DNA from: Clostridium sp. CAG:768
GTDB taxonomy: Bacteria; Cyanobacteriota; Vampirovibrionia; Gastranaerophilales; Gastranaerophilaceae
Reading direction: 5' to 3'
DNA length: 64,000 bases
Assembly: GCA_000437435.1 (NCBI GenBank)
Contig: FR899623.1
Coordinates: forward strand, 164,008-228,007
Below the pieces are notes generated by a model, which was not told the DNA's origin, searched no databases, and saw only the letters and a program-made list of their open reading frames with translations. The translations under genes were made by a program, and so were the position numbers. The number at the start of each line of letters is the position of its first letter. The first letter of the stretch is position 1. Below are positions 26,222 to 35,290 of the stretch, in pieces.

Positions 26222-27163
26222 ATGACAAAAAGAATAGCTTTTCTTTTCCCAGGACAAGGATCACAAGCTGTAGGTATGGGTAAAGATTTGTATGATAATT
26301 TTGAAAGTGCAAAATCTGTATTTGATACAGCAGATAAAGTTTTAGGAAAAAGTGTTACAACATTGTGTTTTGAAGGACCAGAAGATGCTTTGAAACAAAC
26401 TGTAAATACTCAACCTTGTATTGTTACAATGTCTATCGCAGCATTAGAAGCTTTGAAATCTCAATTAGATATCAAACCTGATTTTGTTGCAGGTCATTCT
26501 TTGGGTGAATATTGTGCAATGTATTCAGCAGGTGTTATGTCTTTGGATACAGCTTTAAAAGCTATTCAAAAAAGAGCAGATTTAATGGGTGCAACTCATG
26601 GTGGTGCAATGTCTGCTATTTTAAATGCTCCGGAAGGAGCTTTAGAAGAAGCATTGAAAGAAGCTTCTCAAGTAGGATATGTTGATGTTGCAAACTATAA
26701 TTCACCTGCACAAGTCGTAATCACAGGTGATGAGGCTGCAGTTGCAAAAGCTGGTGAATTATTATTAGCAAAAGGTGCAAGAAGAGTAGTTCCTCTAGCT
26801 GTATCAGGAGCTTTTCACTCTAAATTTATGGAAAATGCAGGACATGAGTTTGAAAGTTTTGTATCTGAACTTGAATTAAATGACGCTCAAATTCCAGTAA
26901 TTACAAATGTTGATGCAAATCCAACTACAGCAGTTGCTGATTTCAGAGCTAAAATGCCAAAACAAATTTATTCATCAGTTCATTGGACTCAAACAATTCA
27001 GAAAATGGCATCTGAAGGCGTTGAAATTTTCGTAGAAATTGGACCTGGTAAAGTTCTTGCAGGTTTGAATAAGAAAATTGCACCTGAAGCAAAAGTATTT
27101 AATATTTATGACATGGCATCTTTAGAAGCTATAATTAGTGAATTGAAGGAGATTTTATGTTAA
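26222..27163 (+). CDS. fabD: Malonyl-CoA:ACP transacylase
   Basis: 313 residues. Loads malonyl groups on ACP. ATG at 26222 (MTKRIAFLFPGQGSQ) has GAGGGA upstream; the frame is open upstream but that stretch is non-homologous and hydrophobic. Motifs: PGQGSQAVGMG, nucleophile GHSLGEY (Ser near residue 94), QTVNTQPC loop, and GAFHS with catalytic His. Starts a second fab transcript separated from fabH. Confidence 0.97.
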   Translation: MTKRIAFLFPGQGSQAVGMGKDLYDNFESAKSVFDTADKVLGKSVTTLCFEGPEDALKQTVNTQPCIVTMSIAALEALKSQLDIKPDFVAGHSLGEYCAMYSAGVMSLDTALKAIQKRADLMGATHGGAMSAILNAPEGALEEALKEASQVGYVDVANYNSPAQVVITGDEAAVAKAGELLLAKGARRVVPLAVSGAFHSKFMENAGHEFESFVSELELNDAQIPVITNVDANPTTAVADFRAKMPKQIYSSVHWTQTIQKMASEGVEIFVEIGPGKVLAGLNKKIAPEAKVFNIYDMASLEAIISELKEILC

Positions 27164-27549
27164 AAAAAATAGCATTTTTGCTTTTAGTACTATCTTCAGC
27201 GGGTATTGTTTTTGCAGCTTCGGATCTAAATAAGCAGCATTATAAAGTTCGGATGGCTTATTATCATAGTATAAAAAGCTGTTCTCCAGGGACTTTTACG
27301 ATGCCTTCAATTGATTTTATGGGTTTTGATATCAATTTTAAAATGATAGTTTATGGCAAAAAAGATGGTAAGTGTCATATTCGGGAGCTGGCTGGAGCTT
27401 CTGATATGAGATGTGCATTACCTATGGATGTTGCCAAAAAATATGCTGATGAAAATATTAGATCATTAGATGAATCTATGAAGAATGGTGTCAGCTACAG
27501 TGCTTATGTTAATGAAGTAATAAATAATAGTAATTATTGTAGAAATTAG
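27157..27549 (+). CDS. Hypothetical secreted protein embedded in the fab operon
   Basis: 130 residues, Sec signal peptide (MLKKIAFLLLVLSSAGIVFAASD, cleavage likely after FAA/ASD). Mature part has four or five Cys (SCSPG, GKCHI, MRCALP, YCRN), so disulfides are likely. The ATG overlaps the 3' end of fabD by 7 bases, so translation is coupled. No family recognised; position between fabD and fabG does not by itself imply a role in lipid synthesis. Confidence 0.65.
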   Translation: MLKKIAFLLLVLSSAGIVFAASDLNKQHYKVRMAYYHSIKSCSPGTFTMPSIDFMGFDINFKMIVYGKKDGKCHIRELAGASDMRCALPMDVAKKYADENIRSLDESMKNGVSYSAYVNEVINNSNYCRN

Positions 27550-27593
27550 AAAGTGTATATCAGTTTTATTCTGAAAATTATAAGGAGAAAAAG

Positions 27594-28325
27594 ATGACAG
27601 AAAGAAAAATTGCTTTAGTAACAGGTGGATCTCGCGGGATTGGTCTTGCTTGTGCGAAAGAACTTGCAAAAGCTGGTTGTGACATCATTATCAACGATAT
27701 TTGCGAAGCAGAAAAAGCTCAACCTGCTTTAGATGAAATTAAAGAATTAGGTGCGAATGCTTATTTTTACAGATTTGATGTTTCAGATCCTGTTGCTGTA
27801 CAAGAAAATGTAGATAAAATGATTGCAGAACATGGTAAAATTGATGTTCTATTAAATAACGCTGGTATTACAAAAGATGGTTTATTTATCAGAATGGATA
27901 TGGAACAATGGGAAAGAGTTATTAAAATTAACTTAACAAGTGCTTATTGCGTAACTCATGCAGTAATCAAATATATGATGAAAGCTCGTCAAGGTTCTAT
28001 TATCAATATGTCAAGTGTAGTAGGCTTACATGGTAACCCAGGTCAAGCTAACTACTCTGCTTCAAAAGCTGGTTTAGTTGGTTTAACAAAAACTTTAGCT
28101 AAAGAATTTGGTTCAAGAAATATCAGAGTTAATGCTGTATGTCCTGGATTTATTCAAACAGCTATGACAGCAAACCTTCCTAATATCGATGAATACTTGA
28201 AAGCTATTCCTATGAAGAGATTAGGAACTCCTGAAGATATTGCTAAAACTGTTAAATATTTAGCTCTAGATGCTGATTATGTTTCAGGTCAAGCAATCGA
28301 AGTCGCAGGGGCTTTAATCATATAA
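27594..28325 (+). CDS. fabG: 3-oxoacyl-ACP reductase
   Basis: 243-residue SDR. NADPH-dependent reduction of 3-ketoacyl-ACP. TGGSRGIG nucleotide loop at residues 10-17, NNAG, catalytic Ser in MSSVVG, Tyr/Lys in YSASKAG, and the end YVSGQAIEVAGAL. Preceded by a good AAGGAG. Belongs to the fabD transcript. Confidence 0.95.
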   Translation: MTERKIALVTGGSRGIGLACAKELAKAGCDIIINDICEAEKAQPALDEIKELGANAYFYRFDVSDPVAVQENVDKMIAEHGKIDVLLNNAGITKDGLFIRMDMEQWERVIKINLTSAYCVTHAVIKYMMKARQGSIINMSSVVGLHGNPGQANYSASKAGLVGLTKTLAKEFGSRNIRVNAVCPGFIQTAMTANLPNIDEYLKAIPMKRLGTPEDIAKTVKYLALDADYVSGQAIEVAGALII

Positions 28326-28385
28326 TTCTGACCATGTTAAAAAAGTAAAGATTTTTAACAATATGGCGCTAGGATTGTAAATTCC

Positions 28386-28414
28386 TTGCAAAAAAATCTT
28401 GCTCTAAGTATAAT
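28386..28414 (+). promoter_or_regulatory. Strong promoter for acpP
   Basis: TTGCAA at 28386-28391, 17-base spacer, consensus TATAAT at 28409-28414. It would give extra expression of acyl carrier protein independent of fabD-fabG. Confidence 0.75.
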
Positions 28415-28465
28415 ATTAGAGAACAAATAGTATAGTATACAATTTAAATTATGAGGAAATTAGAA

Positions 28466-28696
28466 ATGAGTACATTTGAAAAAGTAAAAAAAGTTGTTGT
28501 AGATCAATTAAGCGTTGATGAAGCTTTAGTTACTCCAGAAGCTAGCTTTACAGCTGACTTAGGTGCTGACTCTTTAGATACAGTAGAATTAGTTATGGCT
28601 TTCGAAGAAGAATTCGGTTGCGAAATTCCTGATGAAGAAGCTGAAAAAATTCAAACTGTACAAGATGCAGTTAACTACATCGACTCTCACAAATAA
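28466..28696 (+). CDS. acpP: Acyl carrier protein
   Basis: 76 residues, acidic four-helix carrier. ATG at 28466 is used, with GAGGA 8 bases upstream; an in-frame ATG at 28451 overlaps that SD. Phosphopantetheine attachment is Ser36 in [13 protein letters not shown]. Heavily biased codon use and its own promoter, expected for this abundant protein. Confidence 0.97.
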   Translation: MSTFEKVKKVVVDQLSVDEALVTPEASFTADLGADSLDTVELVMAFEEEFGCEIPDEEAEKIQTVQDAVNYIDSHK

Positions 28697-28767
28697 GCAC
28701 TACATTTCGTAGTCACTTAGATATCCGCTGATTTTCAAGATATTTGGTGAGATTTTATAAAAAGTTG

Positions 28768-28801
28768 CGAGGGCGAAAATTTAATATTGATTTTCCCCTC
28801 G
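28768..28801 (+). promoter_or_regulatory. Hairpin between acpP and fabF
   Basis: CGAGGG-C-GAAAAT / ATTTTC-C-CCTCG stem with an 8-9 base loop; followed by TATATTTC rather than a T tract. Likely partial terminator or stabilising 3' end of acpP mRNA that lowers read-through into fabF. Confidence 0.55.
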
Positions 28802-28835
28802 TATATTTCAAAGATAGTTTTAAAAAGGTAAAGAG

Positions 28836-30089
28836 ATGACAAAAAGAAGAGTAGTTATCACAGGACTTGGAGCGGTTACACCATTTGGTGTCGGTGTTGA
28901 TAAATTTTGGAATAGTCTTGTTGAAGGAAAAAGTGGAATTAGTACATCAGAGCTTATTGATATCAGTAAGCACGTTGTAAAAATATCAGGAGAGTGCAAA
29001 AATTTTAATCCTGAGGAGTATCTTGATCCTAAAGAAGCTAAAAAAATGGACAGATATATTCAGTTTGCAGTAATTGCAGCTGATGAAGCAATTAAAGATG
29101 CCAAATTAGAAGAAGTTAAGGATGTTGATCCTTATAAAATAGGTGTTATTGTAAGTTCTGCAGCAGGCGGTTTCAGAACTTTTGAAGAAAATCACGTTAG
29201 AATTTTGGAAAAAGGTCCTAACAAATGTTCTCCGTTTACAATTCCTATGATGATTGTGAATATGGCATCTGGTCGTATTTCAATGAAATATGGATTTAAA
29301 GGTATTAATAAAGTTGTTGTATCAGCTTGTGCTACAGGTACTCATTCTGTAGGTGATGCATTCCGTGCGATTCAGTATGGTGATGCAGATATTATGGTTA
29401 CAGGCGGTGCAGAAGCTACTATTTGCGATGTTGGTATAGGAGCTTTCTCTAGTGCAAGAACTTTATCAAAACGTAACGATGAACCAACTAAAGCTTCTCG
29501 TCCTTGGGATGTTGAAAGAGATGGTTTCGTTATGTCTGAAGGTGCTGGTGTTCTTATTTTAGAAGAATATGAGCATGCTAAAAAACGTGGTGCAAAAATT
29601 TATGGTGAAGTTGTTGGATATGGTCAAACAGCTGATGCTTATGATGTTGTAGCTCCTGATCCTGAAGGACAAGGTGCAACTCATTCTATGCAATTTGCAC
29701 TTGAAGATGCTGGTTTGAAACCTGAAGATGTTGATTATATTAATGCTCATGGTACAAGCACAGGCTTAGGTGATATTGCTGAATCTAAAGCTATTGAAGG
29801 CTTGTTTGGTGATAAAGAAACTAATAAAAAATTATTAGTAAGTTCAACAAAATCAATGCATGGTCACTTGTTAGGTGCGACTGGTGCAGTTGAATGTATC
29901 GCTTGTGTAAAAGCTATTAATGAAGGTATTGTTCCTCCAACAATCAATCTTGATAATCAAGATGAAAAAGTTGGTAATTTAGATTATGTACCTCATAAAG
30001 CTAGAAAAGCAGATATCCATGTTGCATTGTCAAATTCATTTGGATTTGGTGGACAAAATGCTTCAGTTGTCATCAGAGACGTGAAATAA
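28836..30089 (+). CDS. fabF: 3-oxoacyl-ACP synthase II
   Basis: 417 residues, elongating condensing enzyme. Catalytic Cys in SACATGTHSVGDA, His in NAHGTSTGLGD and in SMHGHLLGATGAVE, C-terminal NSFGFGGQNASVV. Complete. It is preceded by AAAGGT and is the last gene of the fab locus, ended by a bidirectional terminator. Confidence 0.97.
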   Translation: MTKRRVVITGLGAVTPFGVGVDKFWNSLVEGKSGISTSELIDISKHVVKISGECKNFNPEEYLDPKEAKKMDRYIQFAVIAADEAIKDAKLEEVKDVDPYKIGVIVSSAAGGFRTFEENHVRILEKGPNKCSPFTIPMMIVNMASGRISMKYGFKGINKVVVSACATGTHSVGDAFRAIQYGDADIMVTGGAEATICDVGIGAFSSARTLSKRNDEPTKASRPWDVERDGFVMSEGAGVLILEEYEHAKKRGAKIYGEVVGYGQTADAYDVVAPDPEGQGATHSMQFALEDAGLKPEDVDYINAHGTSTGLGDIAESKAIEGLFGDKETNKKLLVSSTKSMHGHLLGATGAVECIACVKAINEGIVPPTINLDNQDEKVGNLDYVPHKARKADIHVALSNSFGFGGQNASVVIRDVK

Positions 30090-30106
30090 ATTAGATTATT
30101 TATAAT

Positions 30107-30142
30107 AAAAAAAAGACCGTTATTTTAAAACGGTCTTTTTTT
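30107..30142. terminator. Bidirectional terminator after fabF
   Basis: AAAAAAGACCGTT / AACGGTCTTTTTT, short AT loop, A and T runs on either side; shared with the convergent helicase gene. Confidence 0.9.
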
Positions 30143-30147
30143 ATTTC

Positions 30148-33100
30148 TTAATTTTCAATTAAAACTCTATCAAGGCAAGCTTTTGGTGAATATTGCCATT
30201 CTCTGTATGTTATACGTTTTACTTTATAGCCTGAGCGTTCTATTATTGCTTGTTTTTTCATATTTGAAATGTGGGATTTTATTTTATCATCTAATCCGTC
30301 AATTTCGATTACAAACTTGTCATCTACAAGTAAATCTGCGCTTAAGCCTGCAATATCTGCTCCTGCTACTACTTTGTGATCTAATTCTCTTATTTTTTCT
30401 GCTACTTCGCGTTCTAGGGAATTTTTATATATGTTTTCGTCAATTTCTCCAGATAGCATTGCTTGTTTTCTATCTTGATATAATTGCATATATGAAACAT
30501 AGTTTCTGAAATGTCCTTCTGGAAGTTCGCGAGGATTACGTGAAATAAAGTTGATGACTTTGTTTCTTCCTCTTGTGATAGCTACGTTAAATAAGTTTGG
30601 TTTTTGTAAGAATATCAAACTTTGATTATAACTGTTATCTGCTATTGCCCAAGAAATAAGCATAATATCACGTTCATCACCTTGGAATGTGTGAGCTGTA
30701 CCGATTTCTATTTGGTGTTTTTTAATCATGTAATCTGATAGAACTTTTGAAACAGAAACTTTTAATTGTTCTACTTGTGCTCTGAATGGTGAAATTATAC
30801 CGACAGATACTGGGTTATCAGGATTTTGTCTTTCATCTTCAATAATTATTTCATGCAAGCGTTTTACAACAGCTTCGATTTCTGGTAAGTTTCTTGTTGC
30901 ATCGAAATCAACTTTTCCGTCTAATACTTCTACAAGTTCCAGTACTTTTTCATCACTTTTATCTTTTCTCATTACGCGAATTCTGTCGTTATAGAATTCG
31001 TGATTTGAGAAGTTAATAATTGGCGGAAGACTTCTAAAATGTTCGTCAAGCATAACTGAATTCATAGAATAATAATCTGCCAGGTCAAACATTGAATTTG
31101 TTCTGAAACGCCACATAAGCTGATATTTGTCAGGAATTCCATATTGGCTTAAGAATGATTGTTCTTTTGCTTTTTCCAAGAATGAAAGGTGTGGTAATTG
31201 TTTGTCATCACCTACAATTACAGCACGTTTCGCACGGAAAAGGATTGGGAAACAGCTTGCTATATCGCATTGAGAAGCTTCATCTATGATTGCAACATCA
31301 AACATTCCAGGTTTTAATGGGAGTGAATCAGATACTGCATAAGTTGTTACGCACCAGCATGGGAATGCTTCTAATAGTGGTCTGAAATCTTCTTCTTCCA
31401 AAATGTTTGTTTGCAGACGTTTTCTGTTTGTAACAAGAGATTTTGCATGAACTTTTAGTCTTCTGCGTTTGTTTTCATCTCTCAATAAACTTTTTAGGGC
31501 TTCTCTGCGTTTATTTTTCAGAATATTTATAGCAAGTGATTTTTGCTTGCGTTTCATTGTACGGATTTGTTCTGATAGCATATGGAGATTGCCTGTTTTT
31601 TGAATATCGGCTTCGATTTTTCTTAAAGACCATTCCATATTTGCGAAATCAAGCTCTTGTTTTAATTTTCCTAAGTTTTCGTAATCTACTTCAAAGTCTT
31701 TAAGATTAAGGATTTTCTTAAGTTGTCCTAAACTTGTGAAATTTGCAATTTTAGATATAAAACCTGCTTTTTCCATATTGCTTTCAAGAATTTTTATAAT
31801 TCCCGCAACAATATCTATTTCGCCTTTTTTAAGACTTTTTTTGATAAATTCTTTTTTGCCTAAGAGTTTTTCTTGTTCTTCGACTTCCAATAATTTGTCA
31901 TGCCAATCTTTTTCAAGCTTAATTATGGTCTCAGATTTCATTTCCATATTCTTAAGCATGTCAAGATGGTCTTTCATATCTTTTGTGTCGACAAGCAGAA
32001 TATCTTCTACATCTTCGTCTAAATCAGCATTTTGTGAAAGTAGATTATTTAATTCTTCACTAAGTTGTCTTTGGTAATTCAAACGTCCTGCTCTTAGTGC
32101 CATGTGACTTGCACCTAAGTCATTCAGACGTTCTGCAACAACATCTACAGCTTTGTCCATTCTTGACGCAACTAGAACTGTTTTCCCGTTTGCAACCAAG
32201 TGAGCGACAAGGTTTACGATTGTTTGAGATTTCCCTGTCCCTGGAGGTCCTTGTACTGCTACAAATTTGCTGTTATCAATATTTTTGATTACTTGAAGCT
32301 GACTGTCGCTTAATGATAGAGGGGTAATTGGGTAAAAATCAGTTATTTTATTCATATCTTTAAGCGGAACTGATTTTTCTTTGCTTTGTGCATATTCTTC
32401 ATTAATTATGTTTAGAGCTGTTTCTCTATATGTCCCTGATGGCTTTTCCGCAATTTGGGTTAGTTCATGTAATACCCCTGCAGTGACTGATGGTCGTTTA
32501 GTGAGAATTATTGCACTTTGGTATGTGACGGCTACTTTTTCAAGCTTCATTTTTTGTTTAGCTTGCTCATTTTCTTCTTCTTCAATGATTTCGTCTAAAT
32601 TTTCGCCATCAATTTTTTCTTTATAAAAATCTTTTGCTTTAGTTATGTTATCTTCTTCTTTGTATTCGTCAATGTTTGAAGCAATTTCTATTTCAGGAAC
32701 AAGTGATTTTAGTGTTGTAAGGAAAATGTTTAATTTGTCTTGAGTGATAGGTAAATCAGGTACAACATCTAAAATCCCTTCAAGGAGTAAATCTACTTCA
32801 TCTTCATCATCATTTTTTCGCATAAGTGCAGCTAAAGCACCTGTGTTTAGTGATAGAACTTCATCAAGCGGTAAGCAGTTTATATTTACGCCGTTACGTT
32901 CAAGCTTGCATGGCATGTATAAAAGCGGAGTTAAAAATTCATTTTGTCTTTTAGATTTTGAACTTTTGCCAACTAAGAATAAATAGCCGTAAATCAGATA
33001 TTTATCTTTTTGACCTAAATCACTTTGAATCATTAATTCTGTGAGTTTAGGGTCACTTCCGTCTAAAGAAATATATTCAGCACCTGTAGAGAATAATTGT

Positions 33101-33267
33101 TCTTCACCTTTTAAGAAAATCCATTTATTATCCTTATCTCCTTTAAGGTTTCTGAATGTAGAGCTTTTTACCTCTTCTCTTACGCAATCGTGCAGGTATT
33201 GGCTTAATTTTTTTATAAAACTGTTATTGAATGCTGAATTTATAGCGCGTGAAGCTTCCTGTAGCAT
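30148..33267 (-). CDS. Superfamily 1 helicase fused to a REase-like nuclease
   Basis: 1039 residues. UPF1/NAM7/DNA2-type SF1 helicase: Q-type entry DSQLQVIKNI, Walker A VQGPPGTGKSQT (about residues 337-348), Walker B AIIDEASQCD (about 655), GDDKQLPH, DEHFRSLPPIINFS, TFQGDERD and VAITRGRNKV. A 200-residue coiled insertion lies between motifs I and II. The C-terminal 80 residues look like a PD-(D/E)XK nuclease of the MTES_1575 type: LEREVAEKIRELDHKV, SADLLVDDKFVIEIDG, then YKVKRITYREW. Such helicase-nucleases may act in DNA repair or phage defence. Function in this organism is not known; adjacent genes are housekeeping. Confidence 0.85.
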   Translation of the reverse strand: MLQEASRAINSAFNNSFIKKLSQYLHDCVREEVKSSTFRNLKGDKDNKWIFLKGEEQLFSTGAEYISLDGSDPKLTELMIQSDLGQKDKYLIYGYLFLVGKSSKSKRQNEFLTPLLYMPCKLERNGVNINCLPLDEVLSLNTGALAALMRKNDDEDEVDLLLEGILDVVPDLPITQDKLNIFLTTLKSLVPEIEIASNIDEYKEEDNITKAKDFYKEKIDGENLDEIIEEEENEQAKQKMKLEKVAVTYQSAIILTKRPSVTAGVLHELTQIAEKPSGTYRETALNIINEEYAQSKEKSVPLKDMNKITDFYPITPLSLSDSQLQVIKNIDNSKFVAVQGPPGTGKSQTIVNLVAHLVANGKTVLVASRMDKAVDVVAERLNDLGASHMALRAGRLNYQRQLSEELNNLLSQNADLDEDVEDILLVDTKDMKDHLDMLKNMEMKSETIIKLEKDWHDKLLEVEEQEKLLGKKEFIKKSLKKGEIDIVAGIIKILESNMEKAGFISKIANFTSLGQLKKILNLKDFEVDYENLGKLKQELDFANMEWSLRKIEADIQKTGNLHMLSEQIRTMKRKQKSLAINILKNKRREALKSLLRDENKRRRLKVHAKSLVTNRKRLQTNILEEEDFRPLLEAFPCWCVTTYAVSDSLPLKPGMFDVAIIDEASQCDIASCFPILFRAKRAVIVGDDKQLPHLSFLEKAKEQSFLSQYGIPDKYQLMWRFRTNSMFDLADYYSMNSVMLDEHFRSLPPIINFSNHEFYNDRIRVMRKDKSDEKVLELVEVLDGKVDFDATRNLPEIEAVVKRLHEIIIEDERQNPDNPVSVGIISPFRAQVEQLKVSVSKVLSDYMIKKHQIEIGTAHTFQGDERDIMLISWAIADNSYNQSLIFLQKPNLFNVAITRGRNKVINFISRNPRELPEGHFRNYVSYMQLYQDRKQAMLSGEIDENIYKNSLEREVAEKIRELDHKVVAGADIAGLSADLLVDDKFVIEIDGLDDKIKSHISNMKKQAIIERSGYKVKRITYREWQYSPKACLDRVLIEN

Positions 33268-33316
33268 GTGTGTACTCCTATTCCATTTTTCTCTATTTTA
33301 CGCTAAAATGCTTGAT

Positions 33317-34399
33317 ATGAACATCATCAATATAAAGGATACTTCAAATAAATTGTTTTATATCGGCGGAGTTGTCCGTGATGAACTGTTAGGGCGAGAA
33401 TCTTTTGATGTTGATATAACATATGTTGGTAATGCTATTGAATATTGTTCTAAATTCGGCGAAGTTATTCAAGAAAATCCTGATTTTGGCACGGTAAGAG
33501 TGAATGTTGATGGAAGGGAAGTCGATTTTGCATCTACAAGGTCTGAAAGTTATCCTAAAAAAGGTCATTTGCCTGTTGTTGAAAAAATAGGATGTTCTTT
33601 AAAAGAAGATGTAATGCGTCGTGATTTTACGATAAATGCTCTTGCAAAATCGGTTGCAACCGGAGAAATCGTTGATTATACAGGTGGACTTGAAGATTTG
33701 AAAAATAAGAAACTCAAAGTTTTGCATGATGAAAGCTTTATTGATGATCCGACAAGAATTATTAGAGGTTTAAAATTTTCAATCCGTTTTGGTTTTGATC
33801 TTGATATGCATACAAGAAAATTGCAGGAAGAATATTTGGCTAATATAAATTATGATATGAGCTATAAAAGGGTTAAAAAAGAATTGATTGAAACTTTTAA
33901 TCTTAATTCTCAAGAGGCTTTTGAAAGATTTATAAATGAAAATATTTATAAGCTTGTGACTGAAAATAATGTTAAAATCCCTGAAATAAATATAGAAAAA
34001 CTCATTAATGATTACAAGCCTGAATACGTATGGCTTGTGTATGCAGGAGCTCTGAAAGATTTATCTAAATTACCTTTGACAAAAATTGAGCAAAAAATCC
34101 TTGATGAAGTTCCAAATAAAATTTTGAATAATGATTTTAAAATATACAAAGCATTTGAAAATGTTAGACTTGAGACAGTGCTTTTATATGGAATTTTATA
34201 TGATGAAAAAATTGCACGTCATTATCTTGATGATTTAAAACAAATTAAAATTTCAGTAACAGGAAATGATTTATTGAATTTAGGTATAAAGCCTTCGCCT
34301 AAATATAGCCAAATTTTTGATGAGGTATTAAGACGAAAACTTGAAAATCCTCAATTGACCAAAGAAGATGAACTAACTTTGCTTGAAAAGTTAAAATAA
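33317..34399 (+). CDS. CCA-adding enzyme / poly(A) polymerase family nucleotidyltransferase
   Basis: 360 residues. Class II nucleotidyltransferase: YIGGVVRDELLGRESFDVDITYVG (metal Asp pair), NPDFGTVRV, RRDFTINALAKS, GEIVDYTGGLEDLKNK, DDPTRIIRGLKFSIRFGF. The family adds or repairs tRNA 3' CCA, and neither tRNA in this window encodes CCA, which fits a need for it. ATG at 33317 (or 33308) has no clear SD; the divergent helicase starts 50 bases away. C-terminal half is poorly conserved, as usual. CCA addition versus A-addition cannot be separated by eye. Confidence 0.85.
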   Translation: MNIINIKDTSNKLFYIGGVVRDELLGRESFDVDITYVGNAIEYCSKFGEVIQENPDFGTVRVNVDGREVDFASTRSESYPKKGHLPVVEKIGCSLKEDVMRRDFTINALAKSVATGEIVDYTGGLEDLKNKKLKVLHDESFIDDPTRIIRGLKFSIRFGFDLDMHTRKLQEEYLANINYDMSYKRVKKELIETFNLNSQEAFERFINENIYKLVTENNVKIPEINIEKLINDYKPEYVWLVYAGALKDLSKLPLTKIEQKILDEVPNKILNNDFKIYKAFENVRLETVLLYGILYDEKIARHYLDDLKQIKISVTGNDLLNLGIKPSPKYSQIFDEVLRRKLENPQLTKEDELTLLEKLK

Positions 34400-34441
34400 A
34401 TATGTTAATATAATAAGGTATACAAATAAAGGGAGCAAACA

Positions 34442-34573
34442 ATGAAGAGATTTAACGCAAAACAAGCACAAATATCTTATGATTTAAAAGATAATTGTGT
34501 TGGTTTATCTACAAGTCCGCTTTTCGGGGGGGGGCGATTTAAAGCTTGCTCCACAAGGTTTTTGCGGTGTTGA
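34442..34573 (+). CDS. 43-residue leader ORF ending after a G9 tract
   Basis: ATG at 34442 has a good SD (AAAGGGAG, 6-7 bases upstream). The product starts MKRFNAKQAQISYDLK and is terminated by TGA at 34571, after passing through nine G at 34526-34534. Loss of one G, or gain of two, would put it in frame with the pseudopilin ORF that follows. It is therefore either a regulatory leader, the 5' end of a phase-variable gene, or a real gene split by a sequencing indel. Confidence 0.5.
   Translation: MKRFNAKQAQISYDLKDNCVGLSTSPLFGGGRFKACSTRFLRC
34526..34534 (+). repeat. G9 homopolymer tract, possible slippage site
   Basis: Nine consecutive G in an otherwise AT-rich genome, inside an ORF, at the junction with the pseudopilin gene. 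Tracts of this length are prone to polymerase slippage and also to sequencing or assembly error. Confidence 0.7.
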
Positions 34574-34604
34574 AAAAATAAATAAAAAATGTTATATTAG
34601 TGAT

Positions 34605-35288
34605 ATGAAACATCACAAGTTTGGTTTTACACTTGCAGAAGTATTAATAACTTTAGGTATTATAGGCGTTGTAGCAGCTATGACATTGCCTATGTTAATT
34701 TCAAATAATAATAAAACAGAAGTAGAAACACGTTTGCAACGAGTTGATTCTATTCTAAATAGTGTAGTTAAATTAGCAGAAAATGATTATGGTGAACCTA
34801 AGTATTGGGATGATGCTTCTCCTCAAGATGTTTTAAAGACATATTTTATGCCTTATCTTCCTGGCAGTTCTTTTGTAAGTGAAGCTTTTATGAAGAATTA
34901 TAAAGTATATACTGCAGATGGGAATAAGTCTTTTACTTTAAATGGTGGTTATGCAAGTGGTATAAAATTAAAAACTGGAGAAATTATACAAATTTCGAAT
35001 GGCATAAATCAGACTTCAGGTTTGTTACAAATTGGAGTTCTTTTAAAACAAAATAAAACAGGAAAATATGTTAGTGGGAAAGATTATTTTACATTTTTTA
35101 TGGATATGTCAAAAGGTGTTGTTGATGTAAAACCTTGGGCTGAACATTGGGGAGTTAAATCTTGTACTCAAAATAGAGATCTTTTGTTAGAACAATGTAA
35201 AACTTCTATCGGTCATTCAGCTTTATGTCTCATGTTAATAGAATGCAATGGGTGGAAAATTCCTAAGGATTATCCTGTTAGGTTATAA
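34605..35288 (+). CDS. Type IV pilin-like / type II secretion pseudopilin
   Basis: 227 residues from ATG 34605. N-terminal class III signal: short basic leader MKHHKF, then GFTLAEVLITLG with the Glu5 and hydrophobic helix (to about residue 33), cleaved by prepilin peptidase before Phe. The mature part has one globular domain and at least three Cys, likely minor pilin or pseudopilin. There is no SD upstream of this ATG, whereas the 34442 ORF has one; the frame also stays open upstream to the G9 tract. This makes translation from the upstream start, after a frame change, an attractive alternative. Confidence 0.8.
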   Translation: MKHHKFGFTLAEVLITLGIIGVVAAMTLPMLISNNNKTEVETRLQRVDSILNSVVKLAENDYGEPKYWDDASPQDVLKTYFMPYLPGSSFVSEAFMKNYKVYTADGNKSFTLNGGYASGIKLKTGEIIQISNGINQTSGLLQIGVLLKQNKTGKYVSGKDYFTFFMDMSKGVVDVKPWAEHWGVKSCTQNRDLLLEQCKTSIGHSALCLMLIECNGWKIPKDYPVRL

Positions 35289-35290
35289 TT

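Noticed and set aside
30183..32986. Plus-strand ORFs opposite the helicase-nuclease gene
   Set aside because: They overlap conserved helicase motifs on the other strand and show no recognisable protein features.
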